Positions 26,669 to 39,024 of a stretch of 64,000 nt of DNA are shown one piece after another (positions within the stretch are counted from its first letter, which is position 1; the number at the start of each line of letters is the position of its first letter). Made by a program: the position numbers and the translations under genes. The notes beneath the pieces are model-generated. The model saw nothing but the letters and a program-made list of their open reading frames with translations. It had not been told where the DNA came from and did no database searches. Source of the stretch: Chamaea fasciata (lineage: Eukaryota; Chordata; Aves; Passeriformes; Sylviidae); contig JARCOQ010000003.1 of NCBI GenBank assembly GCA_029207755.1, positions 85,641,994 to 85,705,993 on the forward strand, written 5' to 3'.

Positions 26669-27604
26669 CAGAATGGCAGAATGAGGAAGCAGGCTCCTAC
26701 CTCCTATCAGAGGCTTTTATTTCACCTAATAATTTCTTAAAGGAATATAATACAGAGACAAATGATAACTACCATCTACCTGACCATGCATGAACAAAGA
26801 ATATTGTTGCTTTTACATGTTTTAGTTTTTTGTAGTATATTTGCTACTCTTAAGAAGAAGGCTAAAAAGAGATGGGCCCTGCTTTAATGGAAATGCATTT
26901 GAATTGACTGAGCTTCCTCAATAACCCAATAAAGTAAAGATAATGGGTTAAGTGGATTTGAAACCAGTCTTCGAAGTTTTGTTAAGAAGAAATGAAAAAT
27001 TTGCATTAAAAGCCATCACAATGGAAAGTTTAGCAGGAGCATGGCAACTGTCCTTTTGGTCGTCTTAGCTATTTTCAAATGCATTATAATGTGGCTTATG
27101 AAAGTCTTCAGTATAGTTAATGTACCTTTCATCACTTCCCATTTGTCATAAATTGAGAATGTGCAATGGAAAGTCATTACAGCATGGCTATTTTCTAGTA
27201 ACTTTTTAAGCCACCACTACTTGTTTCTGTATCTTGAAAGAAAGAGAAAATGAAATCCCCTCTGTGGAAGATCTCAAAGGATTAGCATATCTGTGAAACA
27301 CAATTAGGTGCTCAAATTTTAGATCAACTACTATTCAATTAGAAATGTCATTAAATTAGCAATTAACTTGTAAACTGAAATTAGTAGAAGGAAACCAAGA
27401 ACTAACTGCATTACTGTGAAATTTGCAACAAAATTGGATTTTTTTTCTCTGACAAGAAGTAGCTCATATATAGGTTATACTTAGTTCATATTTAGAATTT
27501 TTCTGAACTTTGAAGTGATTTGAAAATGAAAACACAGCTAAAAGCATATAAAGTATGTGAAGATGCTGCAAGAATATTTTATGGTAAATAACTATTGATT
27601 AAAT

Positions 27605-28880
27605 AGGACACCTGTCAGGCTCACATCTCTGCCTGGAAACTTCACAGAAACTATTATAAGGCAAATGGAGGACAGGGAGGTGATTAAAAACAGCAACACG
27701 GCTTCACCTTGGGCAAGTCCTGCCTAACCAACTAAGTGGTCTTCTGGGATGGAGTGACTGCATCAGTGTGGACAAGGGAAGAGCTACGGATACCCTCTGG
27801 ACTTCTGTAAAGCCTTTGACAAGGTCCTAACAACACCCTTCCCCCCAAATTGGAGAAATAAGGATTTGATGGGGGGGACTCTGATGCATTAGAGTTTGGT
27901 TGGTCACATCCAGAGGTTAGAAGTTCATAGCTCAGTATCCTGACGGACACTCAGGACAAGTTGTGTCTCTCAAGAGTTTGTGCTGGGACAAGTACTGTTT
28001 AACACCTTCATCAATGACAAAGGTATCAAATGCATCTCCAGCAAGTCTGTAGAAGGCACCAAGCTGAGTGGAGTGGTTGACACACCTGAACGACAGGATG
28101 CCATCCAGAGGGACCTGGAAAAGCTCAAGAATGGGTACCTCAAGAGGTTCAACTAGTCCAAGTGCAAGGTGCTGCACCTGGGTTGCTGCTACCCAGCCCT
28201 TGGCATCAACACAGGCTGAGGGGATGAACTGATTGAAAGCAGCCCTGAGGAGAAGGACTTGGGGATACTGGGAGATCAAAAGCTAGACTTGAGGTGGCAA
28301 TGTGTGCTTGCAGCCCAGAAAACCAATTGTATCCTGAGCTGCATCAAAAGCAGCAGGGCCAGCCAGCAAGGTGAGGGAGCTGATCCTGCCCCTTGACACT
28401 GGTGAGACCCCAGTGCTGCATCCAGCTCTGGGGTCCCCAGCTCAGGATGGACATGAATCTGCTTGAGTGGGTCGAGATGAGGGTCAGAAAAATGATCAGG
28501 GGGCTGGAGCACTGTTGCTATAAAGACAGGCTGAGGGAGTTTGGGTTCTTCAGCCTGGAAAAGTGAGGGCTTCAGGTAAACCTTACAGTAGCCTTTCACT
28601 GTCTAAAGGGGGCCTATAAGAAAGATGAACAGACTTTTTAGCATGGGCTATTGCAATAGGACAAGGGGTGATGGTTCTAACCTAAACAGGAACATACAAG
28701 GAAAAGGTTTTTTACTATAAGGGTGGGTAAACACTGAAACAGGTTTCCCAGAGAGGTAGTAGAAGACACTCTGTCCCTGGAAACATTCAGGGTCAAATGG
28801 CATGGGGCTCTGAGTTAACAGAGTGAGTTGAAAATGCATCTTCTAACCCAAACCGTTCCTTGATTTCATTCTGTGAACTA
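27605..28880 (+). mobile_element. CR1 LINE fragment, about 1.28 kb
   Basis: The DNA phrases are typical of CR1 ORF2: CAAATGGAGGACAGGGAGGT, ACACGGCTTCACCTTGGGCA, GGACTTCTGTAAAGCCTTTG and TTGGAGAAATAAGGATTTGA. C-terminal and 3' UTR phrases follow (CAGGTTTCCCAGAGAGGTAG, CTAACCCAAACCGTTCC). The frames are broken by stops and indels. It appears to be a different CR1 subfamily from the 15985 copy. It lies antisense to the gene. Confidence 0.92.
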
Positions 28881-31157
28881 CTGGATTTTTCTGTCTAAAG
28901 ATGAATATAGGTAAAATTTGGGTCTCACTCATGCACTGTATCTGCTTCCTGCATTTAATGTGTTTGTCACTTAAAAGAATTTTGTTATAGACTTCACACA
29001 TTTATAAACGCTTGTTGGTATAGAATAATTATTGCTGACCAGTCAAAAACTGCATGGAGTATTCTTTTCAGTTGAGATCAACATAAATATTCCCTAAAAC
29101 CCAAGTTCATAGGCAGTCAGGCAGTTGTGCCAATGACCTGAGGACAACTACATTAAAACTGAATTATTCCAGATACATTCCTTTCTTGTTAGTGAAAATA
29201 AGAAATTACTCTTCACTGATAATAGCCTTCTGTTCCCAACTCAGCACGTCACCTGAGCTCAAGTATTCTGATCAATGATTTGCACTGCAGTGACCCTGTC
29301 CTTTTTTGATGGCTGACCGAACATAGGGAGGATAAACTCATGCCAATATATAAAGGCACAGAGTTAGGTAGTCAGATTAAACCTATAAATTCATTTTTAG
29401 TTTTCATCATTCATTTCTCAGTTTAATTCTATTCCTTTGATGGTTTTATAGTTAAAAACAGACCTCCTGAGTAACTAAAAATATCTTAGGTGTGGGAAGA
29501 GGAAGATTATCAAAAAAAAGACTGTAAAGATTCTCAGCTATCTAAACCAGCCAGGGCACAGCAGAGTTTCTGATTCAATTGGAATATTGTTGCTATTTCC
29601 ATGTGAAGCCATGAATATGTAGAGACACAGATTATTTGAATGCATCTTCATACTTTGAATGCATTTCCCTGTTTGACTTTTTTTCCACATTTTTCAGAGG
29701 ACAAACATATTAGAATGTACTACAATGTACCAAGCAGCACGGACTGTGCTCTTTATATAAGCTCATCTTTTTATTTTGTCAGAAAAATGTCATGGAACAA
29801 ACATTTCAGAAAAGATAATTTCCATTATAAATTTGTGCAGGGTCTAGCATAATGAAGGATTGACAACTTGAAGAAGCTTTAAGTGGTATTACAGTGCAAA
29901 CAGTAGTACCACAAAAATAATAAATCACTGGTTAAAACCCTACTGAATGTTTTAAACATTTTAAGACTGCCAGAGGTCTTTTTGGGGAGTTCTTTGACAT
30001 GTCTCCTGTACAAGGTTGTGCCTTATAGGGACTTGTGTTTACAGTCCTGTCACTTTGTAATATGAACTGGAGAACAATAATAAACATTTATTATTATAGA
30101 GCAGCAAGCTAAATATTCAATATCAACAATCCAACATTTTCCCTACTTTATTCCACCAACTAATTTCAAAATGACCCTATTTTCTTACTCATTCAAATGA
30201 CTTGCTGAAGAACTGACTAACACACATGAGCAGTAAGATGCTAACTTGAAATCTGAAAAAATGTATTAACACCAGAAGTTTTGCTATCAAACACATATTT
30301 CTGATTTATTGCTTACATACAACTTCCTAATACTTTTCCAGCACTACAAAAATGCAGCTATAGCAAGTTAATTGAATAACAAAGGTACTAAACAAAGACA
30401 AAACTATTAGAGAATAGCTTTTAAAATTAATTTTTTCAGTTCAATTTTTAAAAAAATGCTTTCATATTGCAGCTCATTTATGACTACTAATCAGTATAAT
30501 TCCATTGCCAGGCATTTTTGTATTTGATATTTGTTATTATATGACTATTACCTGGCAACTCTCCAGTGGCAAAAACAAAGCTTAAAAAATAAGTATGAAT
30601 AAAATTTTGAAACTGCTACACACAGAAAACTAATGTAAGAAATTCTATGCTTTAATTATTTTGGCAACTAATGTATGTATTTTAAAATTATCGTTTATCT
30701 ATGCTGATTATTATCACACCATAACATGTGCAATGACTGTTCCTTGGGAGAATGGAATATTAAAAGACAATGTCAACAAAATAAACACTTCCCAAGCTAT
30801 GAAGTATATGAATATTATCTTAATTAGCCCAATTTTATAAATTAGCATTTGAAATACTACGTATCCTGGAAACACTCTAATAAGTACCTACAGTTTATAG
30901 TATTCTGGTGAGTATTTTCCTAATTTTGATTCTAAACTTTGCATTTAGATCTTGAGATATGATTATGAAGAATTCCAACGTGTAAGCAATTCTGCATGTG
31001 CTAAGAAAGAGAGGGGATAACTGAGCAACAGATAATCTGGAGGAGGAGGAACAGCCCAATCTGGATTGTGATAGAAACTGCAACTCTATAGTACATACTT
31101 GGAACTTCAGATTTTCAATACATCATAAATTTGATAGAAGAAATTTCTATTTCTTAC

Positions 31158-31266
31158 CTACATTTCCAGTCATTAGGTATGAATTCTGAAAGTCCATCAT
31201 TCCCATTCCAACAATGTGTATAAAATCTTCAATCACCTGCATTAACTCCACTGAGCCTGGATAGAT
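31158..31266 (-). CDS. ADGRB3: ADGRB3 exon: GAIN domain, [10 protein letters not shown] segment
   Basis: This exon is 109 nt: 36 codons plus one trailing G. It reads [20 protein letters not shown] followed by [16 protein letters not shown], a helix-rich and strongly conserved part of the GAIN domain. The acceptor is TCCTTTGTTAG and the donor is GTAG/GTAAGAA. The trailing G combines with TG of the next exon to give valine, reproducing the VVASIQ sequence of BAI3. Reverse-oriented CR1 sequence begins about 500 bp upstream in the transcript, and forward-oriented CR1 lies about 2.3 kb downstream. The following intron, 28.7 kb, is the longest in the window. Confidence 0.96.
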
Positions 31267-31769
31267 CTAACAAAGGAAGGTCAGACATGACATTTACTAT
31301 AATATCAAAATGTCTACAGCTGGAAATTCAAATGAAATCCAAATGCCATCAAAAGCAAATTGAGACGCAGCAGTCAAACAGCTCTTCCAGTGTTTCAATA
31401 TTAAACACTTTCTGTCACTCTAAAATAACCATTTTGCTATTAAATCCTCATATAAACAGACACTACTTCCCATAAAGTTATGTGAAATCAACTGTGCACT
31501 GGAACTGTGGAAAATGTTTCCACGAAGCCACTGCACTTACCAAAAACTTAGTGGTCATTACTTTCATGAATGGTTAAAGAATTTCATATTACAGAATAAC
31601 TCTCATTAAAATATTCTTCCTTCCTCTGAAGGTAACTTCAGTAGCTTCAGAAGTACTAATACAAACAGTAATGCAAATCTTACTGTGCCCTTGCCAGTAT
31701 GATAATCTTTGTTGCATTAATCAACATGTAAGGTAAATCTTTACTGGTAGTACTATTTCGGTTGCTGAT

Positions 31770-32335
31770 ATGGAATAGTAGAATCATAGAATATGAGAGG
31801 TTAGAAGGGGCCAGTGGAAATCATCTAGTTCAACCCTCTGTGCAAAGCAAGATCAGCTCTAGAAGGTTTCTCAGGAACACATCCAGTTGGATTCTGAATG
31901 TCTCCCAGGAAGATGACTGCAGAGTTTGTCTGTGCAACATGCTCTAGCATTCAATCACTCCCATACAGTTTTTCTTATATATGAATGGCATTTTTTATAA
32001 TTTAATTTTTGCCCCAAATTGAAATTAAAACAATTTTAATTGTTTTTTATTCTGGCAATGGATACCATTGAGGCTTATCTCAGTCTCTTCTTACTCTTTT
32101 TACTCTTTTTACTCTTTTTACTCTTTTTACCTTTCAGGAACTTTTAATATTGTCATGTTTCCAAGTAAAATAGTGTCGGCTATTTCAGCCTATCCTAATG
32201 CTCTAATCCCCTAAACAACTTCATGGTATTTTTCTGGGCTCATTCCATTACTTTGTGCCTTGTACTGAGGAGCCCAGAACTGGACAGAGTAAACTAAAAT
32301 AAATTGTAGTAGCCTTGGCATTGCCAATGTAGGCT
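31770..32335 (-). mobile_element. CR1 LINE fragment, diverged, with inserted sequence
   Basis: On the plus strand it starts with the reverse of a CR1 tail (AGAATCATAGAATATGAGAG) and the line TCATCTAGTTCAACCCTCTG. The inner part at about 32200-32300 reads GTACTGAGGAGCCCAGAACT, the reverse of the CR1 WAPQYK-coding region. Between about 31970 and 32160 the match is lost and AT-rich sequence plus a nonamer tandem array occur, so the copy is degraded or interrupted. It is in the same orientation as ADGRB3. Confidence 0.8.
32090..32131. repeat. Nonamer tandem repeat (ACTCTTTTT)n
   Basis: At least four tandem copies of ACTCTTTTT, followed by ACCTTTCAG. It sits inside the degraded CR1 copy. Confidence 0.85.
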
Positions 32336-32627
32336 CTCAATTTGGCTTTTAAAATGATAAAAACACATTTCCAAGAAATATAATTTATTTGCAAAGCTGT
32401 AAGCTACTAAGAAAAATATTTCCTTAATATTTAACAATTATGACTCATCAACAAAACAGCATTAGAGATCGTAACAGCTATTAATAAGACTAAAAGTTCT
32501 GTTCATCTCACACATATAAAAAAAATCATTCTTGGTTTTTATTGCTCATATGAACAAGACAATTTTCAGTAACAGAGTATCTTGCAATAGAAAAATAATG
32601 GATGACCTGTTCCTGGTGCTCTTTTCT

Positions 32628-32663
32628 TTATATCAGTGAAATGTCCAAATTTCACTGATATAA
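32628..32663. repeat. Perfect inverted repeat, 15-bp arms
   Basis: The left arm 32628-32642 (TTATATCAGTGAAAT) and right arm 32649-32663 are exact reverse complements around the 6-nt loop GTCCAA. It is intronic. It may be a small hairpin-forming element or a remnant of a terminal-inverted-repeat transposon; the family is unknown. Confidence 0.8.
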
Positions 32664-35000
32664 CCAATATTCAACTTATTCTTTCCACTACTGGGACTGC
32701 AGACTCTAAAAAAAGCCTACATAGACTATAAATTACAGCAAGCTGCACTCCATCTTCATCTTGCTCTATCTATCTAGACTCATAGTTGCTTGGTTCAGGA
32801 TAGGGAATCTCACAAGGTGCTTTGTTTTCTACATGGATCTTTTTATAAATGGTAGTGCAGTAATACTGTTTTGAAGAACTTGGTGTGACAATCATGACCC
32901 TAACAGGTTGCAAATGCTGCTTCAGGTTTTAGAGATTTAATGTCCATTTCCCTAATGATGAATTACTGAGGTAATAAGTGTGGTTTTTGCATCCATCTCA
33001 CTGAAAGCACACACATTCACAGATTATGAACTAAGGAAAAATTTCAGTGAGATTTTTTAATCCCTTGTTCTTGCATATAAAATTGTATACTAATAAACTG
33101 TTGAGCACTCAGTTGAGCAGGTACTCTGTGTTTTTATGTGTCTGAAGTGCTGGTTAATCAATAGGATGCCAGCAGATCTTGATGAAGAATATGCAGAATA
33201 GCTCCCATGTTTTGAAACTCCAGTATAAACTTACACATTGTGGATTGAAATGGCTTCCTGTGTGCAGTGCTTTACATCAGCTCTTAAAAAAGGCAAGTAT
33301 TAAAGTGAGTGCTGCTTTTCTGAATGCTATATAACCTGTAATTAATGGTTATCAACTGTTGGCATTTCAGCTAGAAAAACAGATGTGCTGAGGCACTGCA
33401 TCTGTGTACTTATTGAAAGGCAACAATATGCTGACAGTGAGCAAGATTTTCTTTCCAGCAAAAAATCTAGAAAACAGGCTAAGAGATCTATGCTAACAGT
33501 AGCTGTGGAGTTGAAGAAGAAAACTAATCAAGCTGGCAAAAAGGTTGGTTAGACTGCATCTACGTTTGCAAAACAGAAAATTAAACTGAGTGGCTGAACC
33601 AGAAACAGAATCACATTTATTCACTAGTGCCTGCTCACTCCTCCAAGCTGTTTTGAAAAGTTACTTGCTTCCAAAGTTTCTTTGAGCCTACTTATGCAAC
33701 TGCACAAGAAGAGCAATAAGACCAGTGGCATTGGTTTGTTGGGGGGTCATATCTCAGTGATCTAAGATTTAGTGAATCCCCTAGCTTTGAAACCAGGAAC
33801 CTATGGCCCCACTACTCCTGTGTTCAGCTCATCTTGTTTCCTTTGGGTTTCTGCTGTACCTAGGTCTGTAATACAATGATTTACCAGGTAGGGAGAAGGA
33901 GCTATAGAAAAGCAGAAATAACTTGTTCCCGCTCTGTTTTTCAACACCACTTTTCTACGAGTGGCAGTGAAAAGAGGGAACTGGAGATTTATTGTTGCCT
34001 CTTTGTCTCCACAATCTCAGAATTTCCTCTTAGATGCAGTCATCCCCAAATGTCTGGGGTCAGATGGCTAACATGGCATGGGTCAGCAGAGAAGATGGAG
34101 GTAGAAGACAAGGTCGATAACATAGGAATGGTATCATGCCTGTTTATTAGTGTGGCTAAAATAACTGCTTCATATTGGTTTCCTTATCTTGGTGTTGTTT
34201 ATGGAAACTGCCCACATGTATGTGATTTTGCTGCTTCCATCCATCACCACTGCAGTAAAATGACACACTGTCTATTTTTGTACCTGGCTCTTAGAGGGGA
34301 ACAGAAAAACATCAAAAGAAAAAAATATGATTCCCAGCTGAATTATACTGGGTCAGCTGCAGTGTCATGTCCCTACTGCAAGGTTTGAATTAGTAGTGAA
34401 AAGTCCTGATCTTCCCTTTCTTAGTGATATCATAAACATGAACTTAAAGAACTGAGGGTAAATAACTTCAAAGGTCTTTAAGCCAAGGTTTTTTGCCAAA
34501 AGACTGCCTTAAGCAAAACCAAGGTTTTTCTTTCATAAATTTGCCTATTTACCTTTTTAACTTGTGTCTTTTCAGGTGAAAGAAGTTCTGCAAGGTAGTC
34601 TTCTACAGAATAGGTAACTCCAGTATTCATTCTGAACCTGCCACTATTTGATGTCCTTTAGTTACTTTACAAGAAGCACAAGCGAGTAGATTAAGCATTC
34701 CTGCAGAAGATTCTCCAAACCACTCCTGATTTTAAAAGCCTCTATTGCAAATAAGTGCACTTGACTCTTTCCCATACTGAAATATTTTGCTTTGTTTAAT
34801 CATTCTTCATAAAGAAATGTTTCCCTGTCTTTCAGCATCCCCAGAAATTTTCCTCTTTACATAATTATATTCATCCCCATTGTCAGTGTTATTTGTACCT
34901 GAAAAAATTTGACAGCATTACGGTCATGTTTATAAACACAAATCTTAACAGTGTCCAGTAACTTCTTGATATATGCATGTAGGAAATTCTTGTATCCAAG

Positions 35001-35041
35001 GGAAAAAAAAAAAAAGAAGAAAAAAAAGAAAAAAAAAAAAG
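35001..35041. repeat. A-rich tract
   Basis: About 40 bp of A interrupted by single G residues. No retroposed gene body is seen beside it. Confidence 0.75.
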
Positions 35042-35595
35042 TTTATTTGAATTTTAGACTCTTTTATCATACATTCATGATCTTTGCTAGACCTTCATAT
35101 TTTTTAAAGTGCTATCATCATATCCTAGTCCAGAAATGTGTCAATTCGTCAGTCCTGAGAAACACAACTGTTCTTCTAAATACAACCTTATATGAAAGGT
35201 CTACTGCTTGCATTTCTGTAAGTTGTTTAGGGGTGTTGTATGAGGTCTTTGGGTGAGGTCTGATGTGTTGTGTATAATAAAAGCAGCATTGCAGCTAGCC
35301 CTCAGTAGCATTTTTCAGCTTTTGTATGTACTTCATTACAATGTCCAAAGTAAAGACATAGTGAATAATCCCATGGAATGTTTATAAAAATATCTTTTTA
35401 TCAAGAGAAGCAACTTACATTCTAAATAGAATTTTGATATAAGGTATTAGCTGGTGAGTCCTGGAATTGCTCCTTTTCGAATAGGATCATTCTTTTCCCC
35501 AAATATTCTCTCATGTAGTATTTCCTTTCAACTACAGCAGGGTGCATCTTTAACCTGATTTCTGAAACCATGTATTAAATTTTGTCAAATCTTAC

Positions 35596-35664
35596 CTGTT
35601 GCGCATCTTCCCATTTCTCTTTGTTTTCTTCATCTAAGAGATTACTTATGATTTGAAAGAAGTT
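35596..35664 (-). CDS. ADGRB3: ADGRB3 exon: short GAIN exon
   Basis: A small 69-nt exon of 23 codons, in phase 0 at both ends. It reads [16 protein letters not shown] and then KWEDAQQ, an acidic helical stretch of the GAIN domain that follows SDGVQ directly. The acceptor is GATTTTTCAG and the donor is CAG/GTAAGA. The I in FFQII is V in the mammalian protein as I recall it, a conservative change. The exon was too short to stand out as an open reading frame and was found by reading the reverse strand between consensus splice sites. Being short and symmetric, it could be a cassette exon, but nothing in the sequence shows that it is skipped. Confidence 0.96.
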
Positions 35665-38600
35665 CTGAAAAATCAATTAAATAAAACACTAAGTAAAATG
35701 ATTTCAAAGATATGAACTACCACATCCTTAATCTGACATTAAGAAAGCTTTCTTTTCAATATTACAGATGCAGTTCTGCAGGCATATTTTCTGTCAGTGG
35801 AAGAGATGACATAGCAAAGTAATACATTAGACTGATAAGAGAACACATTTTATGGTAAATTTTTAATTTTTGCATATATAATCAGATTCTGTAGTACCAC
35901 TTTGTATGAAACAAGAACCACTTTAAACTTACTAAACTTCTAAGTGTGATGGTGTTCTATTTGTAAATTGCTCTCATTTCAGAAAGTAAACAACTATAGA
36001 TTTTGCAAAAAACCAAAGTACATTTAAGAAAGCACCAGTCTCGGGTCTTTAGTTTCTATTCAAAATGAGAAAATGATCCTTAATAACCATACATAGGGCA
36101 GTAAATGACATTTCAATGGTCAACACTGTTTCAAATCAGATGCTTCATACTTTTATATGTCACACTTGCCTCTATCCTTTTAGGAATTTCAACATAAAAG
36201 AAATAGGCAGTTTCTGTTTCTTTGACCTTAGGCTGTTAATTTCTTTTTCTGACTCTCCTATTCATTTAAGTATAAGGGGAAAAAAAGGCAGGACAGTTAG
36301 ATAAAAGTCATTCATTTAAAAAATCACTTTTCTCCAAATGTTTGTGGAGAAATTTCCTTTCTAATTTTGTCTTCTGTCTCTAGCAATTTGTATTCTCAAC
36401 TTCATCCTTAAAAGCTAAGAATTTGAGCAGTCTGTTCTCATCTCTGTATCACATTTTGCGCAGAATGTCAATTTTGTCTACAGCCTGCCAATTATAATTT
36501 ATCTGTTCCTTCATAAAAGATACACGTAGTTTCCAGTAACCTTAGCTGAACAGTGCAATTAAGTTCTCCACATTTTTTAAAAGTCTTCAACTGGAAAAAC
36601 AACCATCTGACCCTGGTGGAACTCAGATTACTGGTCATTACCTCACCTGTGCTTACTTTTCAGCCATTTTGGGGTAGAAACAAGACTTTAATAAGGTTTA
36701 ATTAAGAAGCAACTTTAACTCACTATTAATGAAAGTACAAAAGATTTAACTGCACAATGACTGAAATTAGAAAGGGAAAATTTCCGTTACTCTACAGTGG
36801 TTATACCTGAAAAGACATTAATTTCAAAATTCTGCACAGACATTTTAGGTGTTTTGCAACTATATAGGTAAAACATTTTAGGATGCAAAATTGAAGAAAA
36901 CTTGCGAAAACTATTTTTTTACATAATAACATTTTACCAGTCTAATCTAGTCCCAACACTAAGCACTTGACAAGCAATAGGATCTATCTTTGCCGAACCA
37001 TTAGGAAATTAACAATGTTAACTATATAATTCACATGGATAAAAATTTCTTTAACTTGACTAAATTTACTCTAGAGGTGACTGACAGTTTGCTAAACTTG
37101 GACAAAATAATCCTGTTCATTAATGAGGTTACAACTCTTTTCTCACTGAGATCACCTCAAAATATCCACAAGCTTCAGTAACACAACAAACTTAATGAAA
37201 AGAAAAAAAAAATGGCTCAGAAAGCTCTGTGAAAATTGTAAGCACTTGGACAAGATGGGAATCAATGATAGAACATAAAATAAAAATGTTTTCATGGTTT
37301 GATCCAATTTGCAGCAATAGTAAAGATTGTCCAGTCAACTGGAAAGTAAAAAGAGTAGATATAGTTACATACTGCTTATATACCTGGAATATATTTTATC
37401 CCTTTCAGAAATTCCTTAGCAAAATAAAGCACAATGCAAGGCGTTACATTTGGTATTCGTTACAAAGAATTTGCCAGTTTAACCAGGTTGGCAAATCACT
37501 ACTCTGTAAATGCAACTTCAGCTATGAAAAATGTACATCTTTGCTGGTCCCCCATGTAAAATAAACTATCTTGGTCAAAGCATGCCAATTTCATGGCACT
37601 ATGATCACATTTAATGTAGGGCATTGTAATTTTGGTGAAGACTTCCACTAGGTAGAGTCAGCCTTATGAAGATTTTGCCTGAAGAAAAACACCTTTCTAA
37701 ACATGGCAGTTCTTCAACTCTTCTAGTGCAAAACTAGAAATGCAGCGGATGGAAATTTTAACTTTAATTTATTAGGGCACCAGTAGCAGTCCAGCTGCAG
37801 CAGCATGGAACTCAGTGTGGGATAATTTATCATACTAGAGAGTTGTTTTGAAAGTAGTTTTGCATTACATTGCAGACACTGACATCCCTGCAGTCTAAGC
37901 CTTAATTGCAAAAGTATCCATGCCTGTGTAATGAGATTTATCTGAGAGCTGCCTAGATTGCATGAAGAACACTCAGGAGTTTAAAATGTTTCTTGCATAT
38001 GATATATTACACGTGTCTGCTAACAATGTTATGTATTAGTTAAATTTTATATTTATTTTAGTTACAAAACACATTAAAATTACCAATAACTGACAGAAAT
38101 ACATATGGAAAAGTTTATAAATAATGCTAGACTGAAGCAAAAACAAAAGATGAACAATAACTTACCTAATATATATTTTTGCACTTGCCAATAAAGTATA
38201 AATTAGGTTTATGAACTTAGTAACAGGAATATACTGCTTCTTGTGATCTTTTTTTTCTCTATTTCTAGCCCTGTTTGATGCCATATTTATGGTAGCACTG
38301 GAGGGTGAGATATGTGCAGGTTTTTCAGTCAAAGCGATTTTTCAAAGCCATACCAGCGCTTTGAATTAAACAGAGATGAACAAATATATTTGCTGCTTCA
38401 ATAATGAATAGATATGAGATGTACTTCAAAAATGTGACAGGGGAAAAAGGGTTAAAAAGTCTTTGTCCTACTTTGACTACTCTCTTGTCTACTGCATTAA
38501 TCATGAAAGAAACAGCATTGTCCTTTAGTAAAATGATTGACAGGTGTGAAGGCTAAATTTTAGAACCATTATGGATGTGATCTCCGGGTATTACTGCAGT

Positions 38601-38920
38601 AAACACTGAATCTCCCAGCAGAATCAAGCTTTTTTCTATCATAGCTGGGCTTACATATTACTGAACTGGTCACTATAGAAAATGTTGGGACAGCCAGTAC
38701 CAAATTTTGAAGTCCTTTATTTTCTGATGAGTCCAGGCTTTTTTGATGATCATGCCAGTTACAGCTGGGAATGGACAACTACATTTTCCTAATTTAATTT
38801 CCTTCCTTACAATTTTTTCTTCTGTAATACAATGGCTGCAGTTTTCTGTTCCAGTCCTAATTCTTTGACCCTCTCTGCAGGCATAAAGCTGTCATAAATC
38901 CTTTTATACAGCTAGAGAAG

Positions 38921-38941
38921 AATTCCTCCCTAGGAGGAATT
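38921..38941. repeat. Short palindrome, 9-bp arms
   Basis: AATTCCTCC and GGAGGAATT are separated by CTA. Significance is unknown; a palindrome this short could be chance. Confidence 0.6.
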
Positions 38942-38998
38942 AATGGATAGCCTTAAGTCACTTTCACTTTTGGACTTCAGCATAGTGAGTGTGTGTGT

Positions 38999-39024
38999 AG
39001 GAGGGGGAAAGGGGAGGGAAAAAG
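38999..39024. other. G-rich run with quadruplex potential
   Basis: GGAGGGGGAAAGGGGAGGG on the plus strand gives four G groups with short loops. It lies on the template strand of ADGRB3. No functional evidence is available from sequence alone. Confidence 0.5.

Larger units (their letters stand above)
2495..31157 (-). other. ADGRB3: ADGRB3 intron, 28.7 kb
   Basis: The largest intron in the window. It holds CR1 fragments near 4540, 4650, 6225, 7690, 15985 and 27605, a GAA/TTC tract at 26430, a CpG-enriched patch at 9479-9913, a purine-rich stretch near 11100-11660, a GC-richer block at about 12590-13250, and several mononucleotide tracts. Stretches such as 17350-20740, 23150-26330 and 28900-31100 are AT-rich and unremarkable, with no exon-like or repeat-like content that I can identify. 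Its donor is GTAG/GTAAGAA and its acceptor CTTTTGCTAG. Confidence 0.9.
31267..35595 (-). other. ADGRB3: ADGRB3 intron, 4.3 kb
   Basis: It contains a reverse CR1 copy (31770-32335), a nonamer tandem repeat, a perfect hairpin (32628-32663) and an A-rich tract (35001-35041). The rest is AT-rich sequence without recognised content. A 170-codon open frame at 33876-34388 on the opposite strand has no recognisable similarity and is most likely chance. Confidence 0.88.

Noticed and set aside
26342..26793. Charged Glu/Lys/Arg-rich open frames
   Set aside because: Translation of the GAA tract in three frames; all frames are open because the tract lacks T.
33876..34388. 170-codon open frame on the plus strand
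   Set aside because: No recognisable domain, composition like intron, no splice or promoter context, antisense to ADGRB3. Most likely chance.
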